Origin: Ustilaginoidea virens
Taxonomy: Eukaryota; Ascomycota; Sordariomycetes; Hypocreales; Clavicipitaceae
Reading direction: 5' to 3'
Assembly: GCF_000687475.1 (NCBI RefSeq)
Contig: NC_057321.1
Location: 1,116,001-1,180,000, forward strand
Length of the DNA stretch: 64,000 bases
In this document: one piece after another, positions 44,713 through 53,766 of the stretch
How the letters are laid out: every line of letters begins with the position of its first letter
How positions within the stretch are numbered: position 1 is the stretch's first letter
Program-made: the position numbers and the translations under genes
The notes under the pieces: model-generated
Seen by the model: only the letters and a program-made list of their open reading frames with translations
The model's database searches: none
What the model was told of the DNA's origin: nothing

Positions 44713-47700
44713 GTGACCATACCTTCCGCGGAATCCTACCGGATACCGGCGCCTCCGGCCTATCCACAGCAGGCATAGGTCAAGCAAGAGCCCTAATGAG
44801 ATTGATGAAATCTTTGACGATTAAGTCAACAGATAAACAGCATACCGTTAATTTCGGCGCAGGCTCTGCCACATCTTCCGGCATACTGAATGTTCCGACG
44901 ATATTCGGCAATATCCCCTTCCACGTTCTTAACAGCGGCACCCCCTTCCTTTATTCTATCACGGATATGGATAGGATGGGCGTGAAGCTTGATAATATTA
45001 ATAACCTGCTTATTAAAGGGGATATCAAGGTCCCTATTATCAGGAAATAGGGACATCCATAGTGGACTCTCAATACCACAGATACTGCAGCCTTCCACCT
45101 ATCGTCACAGGAAATCCGTCAGCTACATCGTCGATTCGGGCACCCCTCTATCAACAGGCTTACCAAATTGCTTCAAAGGGCTGGTTATAATGATATCGAC
45201 CGCAACATCATCGAGAGTATCACCCACATATGCCATCAATGCCAGATGAACGCAAAAGCACCCAGCCGATTTAAATTCACCCTAAAGGATGACCGCCAAT
45301 TTAATTACGAGATAATCGTAGATATCCTTTATATTGATAATCGGCCGGTATTATACATTATGGATGCCGCAACAAGCTTCTAGGCAGCTAGATTCCTTAA
45401 CCCATAAAGATAGAAGGCCCGAGATATTTAGAATGCCCTCAAGGAATGCTGGATCGATACATATCTCGGCCCGCCGGATTAGATAGTTCACAATGCCGGA
45501 CCAAACTTTACTTCTGCCGAATTCCGTCACAATGCCCGGCTTTTATCTATTAATATGGATAAAATCCCTGTCGAAGCCCACGACAGTATTGGCAAAGTCG
45601 AGAGATATCACGCCCTATTACGCAGAGCCTATACCATTGTCAACGAAGAAGTAGGCGACCTATTAACAAGGGAACAGAAATTACAGCTAGCTATTAAAGC
45701 CGTCAATGATTCTGCTGGGCCTAACGGCCTAGTACCCACATTACTAGTCTTTGGAGCGTATCCCCGACTCACGGATGACTCACCCCCTAGCTTATCAGTA
45801 TCACAACGTGCCTTGACATTACGAAAGGCTACTGACGAAGCTAGGAAATGCCTCGCGCTAGGCGCCAGGTTCGCGATGCCCTCGCCCAACGGAACGGCCC
45901 GGACACGTGGCCTATCCACCGACTACCCCTATAGTCCGACGTACGGGTATGGCGAGAGAAAGGTGGCTGGCACGGGCCGTACCGGCTAGTCAGCCTCGAT
46001 GGTGAGACCTGTATTGTGCAAATGCCTCATGGCCCGGTCAAGTTCCGGTCAACGGTCGTCAAGCCATATAACCACGACCCTAACCTTGATGCCGACGATC
46101 CTGAAGATATCGTCTATGCCGAAGGCCCGGCCCGCCCCGGCAGGCTAGAAGTCAGGATACCGGCTGCAGCCGCACCTCCAGCCGCGATGATACCTGCAGC
46201 CGCGACATTATCGCCGGCCCCTGACAGACTACCTGCAGCCGCGACATTATCGTCGCCAACCCCTGACCCTGACCCAGCTAGGATACCGGCGTTACGGCCA
46301 GTATCACTATCACCAGCAAGGGTGGTATCCGACGTCATGATCAATAAGGACCAAGAAGAGGCTATCGTCAACGCTATAGCTTCCAATACTATCATTGACA
46401 CCTCTTTCCTAACCGCGAAAGAGCAAGCCGACCTACAGCTTGCTAGCCAATTACGCTGGGAAGGAAAGATCACGACCCCGGGAGACCCTTTCGAGCAGTC
46501 TAACTATACAGAGATAGAAGCATTACAAGCCCGCGATGTGTTCCGATTCGTTACCTTTAATATCGGTAAACATAGAGCCTAACGCCTGTTTAACTCACAT
46601 ATAGTACGGGAAGTCAAAGGAAAAGGCATGGATACACCGTATGAGAAATCTAGGCTTGTCATATAAGGTTATAGCGATGATGAGAAACAATTGATATTAA
46701 CTCAGTCCCCTATAATCCAACGGGCTAGTTAACGGTTACTAATATCATTGGCCCCCTCATTACAACGCTCTCACGGCCTGTTCCTTTGGATACGTGATAT
46801 TACGCAAGCCTACGTGCAATTATCCACCACCCTCAATAGATCGATTATCGCCAAGCTACCTAAGCAGATAGCGTATTAATACCCCAATAACACTATTATG
46901 GAAGTGGTGAAGCCACTGTACGGAATAGCTGAGGCAGGCACCCACTGGTGGGCGACATACTTCCGGCACCATCGCGAGAAGTTGGGCATAACCACATCGA
47001 CCTATGACCCCTATTTGCTGATATCCGCCGGTAATGACGATACTGACCGTACTAACGATACTAGCGATACCACATGCTTCGGTATCGTAGGTATGCAGAC
47101 TGACGATACCCTCGGCCTAAGTGACGATGCCTTCTTCCAATGGGAAGAATTGGAGCTTACCAAGGCAGGCTTCAACGCCAAGCCCAAGACGAAGCTATCA
47201 CCAACCGTGCCCCTAATATTCAACGGATGTATGCTCACAATTAACAAGACCGATGGCATAATGACGTTATGCCAGAAAGGCCAAAGCAAAAAGATCGCGA
47301 CCATCGACAAGAATGCGCCTATAGCCCAGCGTAATTATGTCGAGCAACGCGCTCGCGGTGCTTATGTGGCTACGGTCTGCTAACCCGAGGCGTCTTTTGA
47401 CCTGTCTGTTGCGGCACAACATCAACAACCTGACCCTAGGGATATCGCGAGGTTGAACAAGCGCCTTCAATGGCAGCTCGATAACCAGGATCGTGGCCTA
47501 CGGTACATCAATTTGGCCCTTACTACAGCTAAGATCTTTGTATTTGTTGACGGATCCTTTGCCAACAATAAAGATTTAAGCTCCTAGATTGGTTACGTGA
47601 TTATACTAGGGAACGAGGAAGATACTACAGATAATGCCTTTAAGCTGACCGGTAATATCATCACTTACAGCTCTACAAAAAGCAAGCGTGTAACGCGAAG

Positions 47701-48079
47701 CGCACTCGCTTCAGAGCTATATAGCATGGTGCAAGGGGTTGATATCGCATATGCGATAGGCACGACCCTTAACATGATTACTAGTAGGCTGGGATTGCCG
47801 AAGATCCCTATAGTCGTGTGTATGGATTCGTTTTCGTTATATGAATGCCTTGTCAAGCTAGGCACTACCAAGGAAAAGAGGCTCATGATAGATATTATGG
47901 CCCTGCGACAGTCATACGAGCGCCGGGAGATTTATAAGATCCGTTGGATCAACGGGAATAATAATCTCGCTGACGCAATAACTAAGGGAACGCCTAATAA
48001 AGCCCTTAAGACCTTCGTCGACTACAATAAGGCTGTTATACGCGTTGAAGGGTGGGTGAAGAGGCCGGTCAATATCTGA
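44713..48079 (+). pseudogene. copia pol remnant (protease, integrase, RT, RNase H)
   Basis: Broken polyprotein. Protease DTGAS at about 44741; zinc-type HRRFGH...CHQC at about 45126-45245; integrase core with YIMDAATSF, VHNAGPNFTSAEF and SIGKVERYH (about 45354-45620); REKGGWHGPYRLV at about 45950-45990; reverse transcriptase remnants LVI.GYSDDEKQLILTQSP and VVKPLYGIAEAG (to about 47100); RNase H FVDGSF, SALASELYSM and NNLADAITKG (about 47540-48000). There are seven stops in the first frame (45048, 45060, 45381, 45405, 45411, 45429, 45480) and seven in the second (45932, 46580, 46664, 46730, 46877, 47381, 47585), all TAG or TAA. One frame change lies at about 45845-45870. The last stop is TGA. 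Not functional as written. Confidence 0.93.
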
Positions 48080-48360
48080 CTGAATTTGGGAAGTATTGGT
48101 GATATCATGTATGGCAAGTGGGTGGATTTTCCTATGTTCAATATTATGTTCAATGCTGCCGTTGTTACTGCATTTACTGCTGCCCCTTTTCTTTTGGCTA
48201 CGATATTCAACATACCGGATGTACGGTATGATGCTGCCGCGCGGCGCGACAACGTTATCGGCGGCACAACCTGCCGAGACCGCGCCGCACTTTCTTTTCT
48301 ATGTGTGCGCCTTACATCCTAGCGATTCCGATGTTTGCTTCTATAAAAAGAGAAGCTGCC

Positions 48361-48693
48361 AGTGTCGGAATCGCTGTCGCAAGGTGCCCAATTGGGCATA
48401 TTGCGACGAATGTGCCGCGCACACCGTTGCACACGATGTGGCCACTTTTGCCCCTGTGCCCCTGTGCCCGGTAGGGCACGCGGGCAGCCCGGCCCGACCG
48501 CGCCGATGCACGTGACTACGGCACGCACAAAAAGGCCACATCGTGTAATTCCCCCTCTTTTGCTTCCTTTCCTACCTTTCTTAGTTAGTCATGACCAAAG
48601 AAGAATCATACCTTTGATCGGTGACCCTACGGTACACGATACCACGCGCGCGACCCTACGTACAACTGGGTACCCCTTGATGTAAAACCAACA
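48361..48693 (+). repeat. 3' LTR, complete
   Basis: 333 bp, TGTCGGAA...ACCAACA. Confidence 0.93.
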
Positions 48694-48698
48694 GGTCA
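48694..48698. other. Target-site duplication GGTCA (right)
   Basis: Directly follows the CA end of the 3' LTR. Confidence 0.85.
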
Positions 48699-48756
48699 CG
48701 TCAGTTAAGTTATTATGGGGGGGTCGGATGGCAAGGGGGGGACACTGGTCGGTTGA
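48694..48756 (-). repeat. Right terminal inverted repeat
   Basis: Reverse complement of 43582-43644 with about 7 differences. Its inner end begins with the GGTCA that also serves as the copia target duplication. Confidence 0.82.
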
Positions 48757-49101
48757 CCTGTACCCTCGGCTGGGCCAGTTGGTTGCGAGTACGGAGTACC
48801 AGCTCGGTAGGCAGAAAAAGTGGGCCTGCCCCAAAGGATGAAACCCCCCCCTTCAAAGGGATAATTAAGTCATAAGCACCAGATGCAAGGCTAGACGACG
48901 GCGATCCAGCCTCCGTCTCCGGCATATGCATTCGCGAAACACGGCCTAGACCTCCGTGAAACGCTGGCTAAACTCTCCGTTGTCCGGGTCCAAGGTGTTT
49001 ACCATGTGATCATTGCATACACACATGGCACGTGTGGGGGAAAAAAGAAGAAGGAAAAGGGTCAAAGCTGCACAACTACTTGATTTATCCGGTTGCATGT
49101 G

Positions 49102-49460
49102 CTTGCTTATCTCGTCAATTCCAGGCAGGTAGATCTCTTTACTGGCGAACGTTCTTGCTGATGTCGCTCAGATCCAGGCAGAGATACGTCTCTTCGCTTG
49201 CGAATGCCCTTGCTAAATCTCGTCAAAGCCAGCCAGATGGATCTCTCTGGAATATCCTTGCTTATCTCGTCAATTCTAGGCAGGTAGATCTCTTTACTGG
49301 CGAACGTTCTTGCTGATGTCGCTCAAATCCAGGCAGAGATAGGTCTCTTCGCTTGCGAATACCCTTGCTAAAGCTCGTCAAAGCCAGATAGATCGATCTC
49401 TCTGCTTGCGAATATCCTTGCTTATCTCGCCAGATGGATCCCGTTACTTGCGAAAACCTC
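49102..49460. repeat. Minisatellite, ~155-160-bp units built from ~52-bp subunits
   Basis: Units start at CTTGCTTATCTCG: 49102, 49257 and 49417 (the third partial). Inside each, three related ~52-bp subunits share a (C/T)CTTGCT...CTCGTCA...CAG...GATCTCT...GCGAA framework. Confidence 0.9.
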
Positions 49461-49498
49461 CCACGCGTGCCATATGTGACCATCTCCCCGACACGACG

Positions 49499-49506
49499 TA
49501 TATAAA
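49499..49506 (+). promoter_or_regulatory. TATA box
   Basis: TATATAAA 130 bp upstream of the ATG of the small secreted protein gene; the only clear TATA box noted for a gene in this window. Confidence 0.55.
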
Positions 49507-49635
49507 GCCGGCCGTCGCACCTCGCAAACCAAGCAAATGACTCTGGCCACCTCCTCCCACCGACCTCGACCAACTTACTCGCCCCCCCCCCCCCCCCCCC
49601 CCACCCCAGCAAGCTTCAAGCACGCAGCCGCGGCC

Positions 49636-50001
49636 ATGAAACTGCATCTATTCGTCGTTACCGCCACAGCCGTGGCCCACGCCGCCGCCGCCGGTGTATA
49701 TTGCAGGGCCGGTTCAGATGATAGCGGGGGCCGTTGCGAGAAAAAGTCAACCAAAAACCACAAAGTCTACAGCTTTTGCGTGAGTTTTGTCCTGCTTCCC
49801 GGAAACACGCGAGATTCCTCCGAGTATCGTATGCTAATGCGTCCCCGACAGTGCCAGCCCAAAGCAAGTGGTTCTTTCACGCTTTACAGGACACGGGCAG
49901 AACGACTTTCGCCTGGCAACGATTTCCCGTGTATTGGAACCGCCAAATACCTTGACTATGGGTATATTTACTGCGTGACCGACCCGCTGGGACCGCCGTG
50001 A
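49636..50001 (+). CDS. Small cysteine-rich secreted protein (effector candidate)
   Basis: Exons 49636-49779 and 49852-50001 give 97 residues. The signal peptide (MKLHLFVVTATAVAHAAAAG) is clear. The mature ~77 residues have six Cys: VYCRAG, GRCEKK, SFC|CQP (the pair meets at the splice junction), FPCIG and IYCVT. No family is recognised. The 72-bp intron has a GTGAGT donor, a GCTAATG branch site and a CAG acceptor; it is a multiple of three with no stop, so retention would add 24 residues in frame. It sits next to a transposon and a minisatellite, a setting typical of host-interaction genes. Effector status is inference. Confidence 0.72.
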   Translation: MKLHLFVVTATAVAHAAAAGVYCRAGSDDSGGRCEKKSTKNHKVYSFCVSFVLLPGNTRDSSEYRMLMRPRQCQPKASGSFTLYRTRAERLSPGNDFPCIGTAKYLDYGYIYCVTDPLGPP

Positions 50002-51379
50002 AACAATGCCGCCCGGGGAAGACATAAACACGCAGTGGGAGCTTAAACCCAGCGGAAGTTGTACTTGTCCACCCATTTTTCTTTCCACTAGCAATGCATT
50101 CTTTTAGCACTACATGCAGAAGTTGTTGTCTCCGTTTCATACCATCACACGCTGCACACTGTATCAGAACACGTAAACACGCAGGAGCGGGGTTTATTGG
50201 ACATGAAGTAGGCGCTCAGCGTTGATCAAGGCTGGTAAGCCTGCTGCATACGGAGGGCTCAGGGGAAGGTTTTCATCGACATGCTGGCTGGGGCTGTCTG
50301 GGGCGGAGGAAAGCTTGGAGAGCTCGATGCCGATGCCAGTGCCAGTGATGCTGCTCCGATAGCGGTTGTCTGCCGTACGTACAGAGTATTTTTCAATGTT
50401 GAATCCGGTCTCTTGGCGACGGGCCTCCGTTTGCTGCTCTCTCAACTGCACGAGGTTCAGTGCAGTCTGGCGAGACCATGCCCAGTGCCCAGCCAGTGCA
50501 CGAGGGTTAGCCCTAGACAGGCCATACATACCGATGCGCACTTGGCATTGGATCCAACGACGGAAATTTCCCTCGCCGTCCTGTTGAAGCAGGCCCTTTT
50601 ACTCCGTACATGACTTGAATACACTGGGACAAGTCCGACGACGGAAGACGCATCCCACTCCACGTCGAGTCAGGTGACCCGCGCAAAAGAAATAGACCCG
50701 TTCATGTTCACGTGCAGTTGAGCTGCTGCTGCTGCTGCACCTGTAGTTTCTCCGGCTCCGTCGACGGCCTGCGGTCAGCCATTCTCGTGTTCCATTTGTC
50801 CATCCTCGTGTCAGGTGGGGCGCCGGCGTCTTTATCAACCACGGCCCGCTGAAAAAAACTCATCTCTCCCGATTCTTCTTCTTTGCAACTTCATCACCCT
50901 CATCATCATCCTCATCCAACCCCCCGCGACTGCCCGTGCGTGTTGGCGCAGCACGCGGCTCTGCATGTACATTTAGCTCCAGCTAGGAATACCACTCAAC
51001 CCTTAACTTGACATCCTGACGTCCTGCGCTTCGCCAAGCCTCGCAAGGCTTTGGCCCGCTTCCCACCGCGAAACTGCCGCGAAACTGCACGGGACCCGTG
51101 ATCCGGCGCGTTCGAAGCTCTGGCCACCTCTCAGTGGTCGCCAGAGTCAAAATGCAGCCTAGATTAATCCCCAAGTGCCCTGCCAAGGGTCATTCTCTGT
51201 CGTGTTACAAAGTCTCAGCGTTTTGCAATGAGGAACTTTGCGTCAAATTTCAACGAGATACATGTCACCCCTTTTTGGACTCGTTCCGTTTCGTAGCACG
51301 CTTTGCTGTCTGGCCATTTTGTAAACTAGTGCAACGGTGTTTTTACCCAGGCTACCACGAGCGTTTCTATACAGGGAGT
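50002..51379. other. Intergenic region, no gene supported
   Basis: 1.4 kb between convergent genes. It contains a TACGGAGTA word on the minus strand (50600-50608) and a GCTGCT run (50719-50735). Short open frames lack features. Confidence 0.55.
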
Positions 51380-52310
51380 CTACAGCTCCTTCTTCGCCTG
51401 GGGCATGTCTGACAAGGCAGCAGTCTGCTGCTGTTGTTGTTGTTTGGCAGGTCTCGCGGCAGGCACAGCCAGCTTCGTCCCGGACGGGGCAAGGATTCGC
51501 TTTGCAACGAGAACGGCAATCTCGATGACGAGCGCGATGACGCCCGAGCAGGCCAACTGCCAAGACGGCGCGCTCACGCTGCCCAGCGGTGCGCGAGGGA
51601 ACGAGATGATCCACTCGGCGTAGTACGGGAACCATCCGTACGGTAGCCAGAACATGGGCTCCTTTCCATACCAGTAGGGAATGACGTATTGCGGCACCTT
51701 AATCGCCAGCATCCGCATCGCCGTGAGGTAGTTGTCGAACTGGGACCTGGAAGCCTCCAGTTCTCTTTCTGTAGCGCAAACACACGAAATCACCAGCCGT
51801 CAATCTCGGTCCTCACGTCTCGATGAATTCACAGATGGGCATGGCAGCACATACTTGTGGCCTCCAGCTTACTATGAAGCTTGTCGTGCCGGCGGCGAAG
51901 CTTGGCCCATTTCGCAAACTCGTCCTGGCTGCTGGTTGCGTTCATTTCCTGGCGGACCTTGACGTACTCGGCCTGTAGCTGGCGTTGCTCGGCGTCAGCC
52001 TTGGACGTGGCGATTGGGAGATGGTTGAGTATCGTCCAGATCTAGTAGCGCCTGTAGTTAGCAAGCCGTCTCTCTCTCTCTCTCTCTGTGTGTGTGTCTC
52101 TGTCTGTCTCTCTCTTTCTTTCCTTTTTTTTCTTGGGGTGGTTTTTTTTTTGGTTTTTTGGTTTTTTTTGCAACTGACAACCTGGAGGTTATATCACGAT
52201 TCCTGGGGCTGGACTCTGCATACCAGGTCGTTGATCTGTGCCGCACCAAGGGCGTTGATGAGCTGGGCCAGGACCTCAATGGCAAATATGACTACGAGTA
52301 TATTCGCCAT
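51380..52310 (-). CDS. GET1: Get1 (WRB homologue), tail-anchored protein insertase subunit
   Basis: Exons 52310-52224, 52041-51855 and 51768-51380 give 220 residues. The N-terminal helix [22 protein letters not shown] is followed by the cytosolic coiled coil that binds Get3 ([37 protein letters not shown]...). Then come [36 protein letters not shown] and the last helix [19 protein letters not shown]; this block is the Get1 signature. The C-terminus has a Gln run (CAG/CAA repeat, about 51427-51444). Get1 with Get2 receives tail-anchored proteins from Get3 at the ER. All joins keep phase; intron 1 contains TC/TG and T-rich simple sequence (52069-52170). Confidence 0.94.
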
Positions 52311-52689
52311 GTTCCGGACAAGGGGGCTCACGGGCTCCGCGCGGGGTAAGCAAGATTGTTTGCAAATAATTAATGAAGGAAAGAGATGTGGCTGCCCGAC
52401 CGTTGCGCGGGGGTGAGCAGGAAACGTAGCCGTCGCGTGGTTGTTTTACAGAGCTACTTCTGCGGGCGGGCGAGGCTCCACGTTTCATGCAAAAAAAAGG
52501 CTACGACGATTATGTCATGCTGGAATTCTCCCCGCTGGATTGGCTGGCTGGCTGGCGGTGGCGGCTGCCACCAACCCGTCTGGGCTTACCCTGCATGACA
52601 TATGCTTTGCTCGATATGTTTTGCTCGGGATTGGAAACGTACACCAACCGCAACCGAAAACCGAACCACCGAGGCATGTCAAAGGTCAA
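52311..52689. other. Divergent upstream region (Get1 and PTAR1-like genes)
   Basis: 379 bp between start codons. No repeat or clear core-promoter motif seen. Confidence 0.4.
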
Positions 52690-53766
52690 ATGTCAAGGGC
52701 GCTTGATCCCAGTGTCAAGGAAGCTCTGGGAAACGGCCGTCACGCGGACGTCTTTGAACAGGTGGCAACCGTCTTCTCGACCACACAACAGCAACATGGA
52801 TACCTCGAGATAGAGATACTGCCGCGAAGCCACGCCGTGGACGAGAGCGCGCACTTTCTGCAAGACGGGCGCTTCGTCGCGATCCCCCGGCTGAGGCTAG
52901 CACAGGCATTCCTACACGCCCGCCGCATCCTAGCAAGCTCCCTGTCGCAGAGCGGCGAACCCGTCGCCGGCGATGACGACGAGCTGCAAAGCTCCACGGC
53001 CGTCATCCTCCTCATGGACCCGGAACATCTTACGGCAGCCAACACCAGGAAAAGACTGCTGCTGCGGAAACGGCAGAGCCAGGCGGCGGGCAGCGCCGGA
53101 TACAGGGAGAGGCTCGCCCGCGAGTCGTTCGTCCTCAACAGCCTGCTGACCAGCAGGCTGCACCGACACACAAAGTCGCCCGTGCTGTGGAATCACAAAC
53201 GATGGCTGCTGCGGCAGATGGAGCAGGCGGAGCTGCCGGTGGACACGGCGCACGAGTTCGAGAGGGTCATATGCGTTGCGGCAGAGAGGCACGCGCGAAA
53301 CTACCACGCCTGGTCGTATGCGAGGGATGTGATGGCGCTGCGGACCTCGCGCGAGGGACGCGGCACCGGCCAGCCGGATACCGGGGCGGGTGAGATTGTC
53401 GCCCTGGTTGCGAGGTGGTGCCGCCTTCACCACGACGACATATCGGGCTGGTCGTTCCTGCTGCACCTTGCGCTGCTGTTTCCGAGCAGGGCCGCGGGGG
53501 TGTTTGACGACGTGGTGTCGCTGACTGAGAAGTACAGATGGCGCAACGAGTCGGTCTGGCACTTTGTCAGAAATGCTGCTCTGGTCCCGGGTGTTCATCA
53601 AGTCCAAGTCCAGCCGACGGACGAGGCGCGTGTGACTCGAGTGTGGAAGATGCTGAGAAGAGAGGTGGCAGAGGAGGGGGATCTGGAAGCACGCATGCTG
53701 GAGGCCAAGATCCTGGATAGAGCGGCAGGCTATATTGGAGTCGACCCGGACAGTTGGAGGGCATAG
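52690..53766 (+). CDS. Prenyltransferase alpha-subunit repeat protein (PTAR1/Ecm9-like)
   Basis: Intronless; 358 residues from ATG 52690 (MSRALDPSVK). The frame is open for 83 codons upstream, but that part has no family character. PPTA-type helical repeats are visible around SPVLWNHKRWLLRQM, RHARNYHAWSYARDVM, HHDDISGWSFLLHLALLF and WRNESVWHFVRNAAL; each has the W-x-x-R/H or W-x-F core. The isolated repeats and weak conservation fit PTAR1-like proteins (yeast Ecm9 is comparable) rather than farnesyl- or geranylgeranyltransferase alpha proper. In animals PTAR1 is the alpha subunit of a third geranylgeranyltransferase that modifies the SNARE Ykt6; the same role here is inference. Confidence 0.8.
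   Translation: MSRALDPSVKEALGNGRHADVFEQVATVFSTTQQQHGYLEIEILPRSHAVDESAHFLQDGRFVAIPRLRLAQAFLHARRILASSLSQSGEPVAGDDDELQSSTAVILLMDPEHLTAANTRKRLLLRKRQSQAAGSAGYRERLARESFVLNSLLTSRLHRHTKSPVLWNHKRWLLRQMEQAELPVDTAHEFERVICVAAERHARNYHAWSYARDVMALRTSREGRGTGQPDTGAGEIVALVARWCRLHHDDISGWSFLLHLALLFPSRAAGVFDDVVSLTEKYRWRNESVWHFVRNAALVPGVHQVQVQPTDEARVTRVWKMLRREVAEEGDLEARMLEAKILDRAAGYIGVDPDSWRA

Larger units (their letters stand above)
44195..48693 (+). mobile_element. Degenerate Ty1/copia LTR retrotransposon
   Basis: Bounded by TG...CA LTRs (44195-44500, truncated; 48361-48693, complete, 333 bp). Flanked by a 5-bp direct GGTCA duplication (44190-44194 and 48694-48698). The internal part begins inside the protease; gag and the primer-binding site are absent. 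A purine tract (48343-48353) sits just before the 3' LTR and may be the polypurine tract. Confidence 0.92.
43582..48756. mobile_element. TIR-flanked non-autonomous element (MITE-like), split by a copia insertion
   Basis: A 63-bp terminal inverted repeat is present at 43582-43644 and, reversed, at 48694-48756 (starting TCAACCGACC, with C7-8 blocks and ATAATAACTTAACTGAC). The copies differ at about 7 positions. Removing the copia element leaves a ~675-bp TIR element whose interior is an AT-rich array. No transposase is present and no target duplication of the outer element is clear. Confidence 0.75.
48757..49635. other. Repeat-bearing upstream region of the small secreted protein gene
   Basis: Holds a TACGGAGTA word (48790-48798), the minisatellite below, a TATA box and a long C-run (about 49575-49600). 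No other gene seen. Confidence 0.6.
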
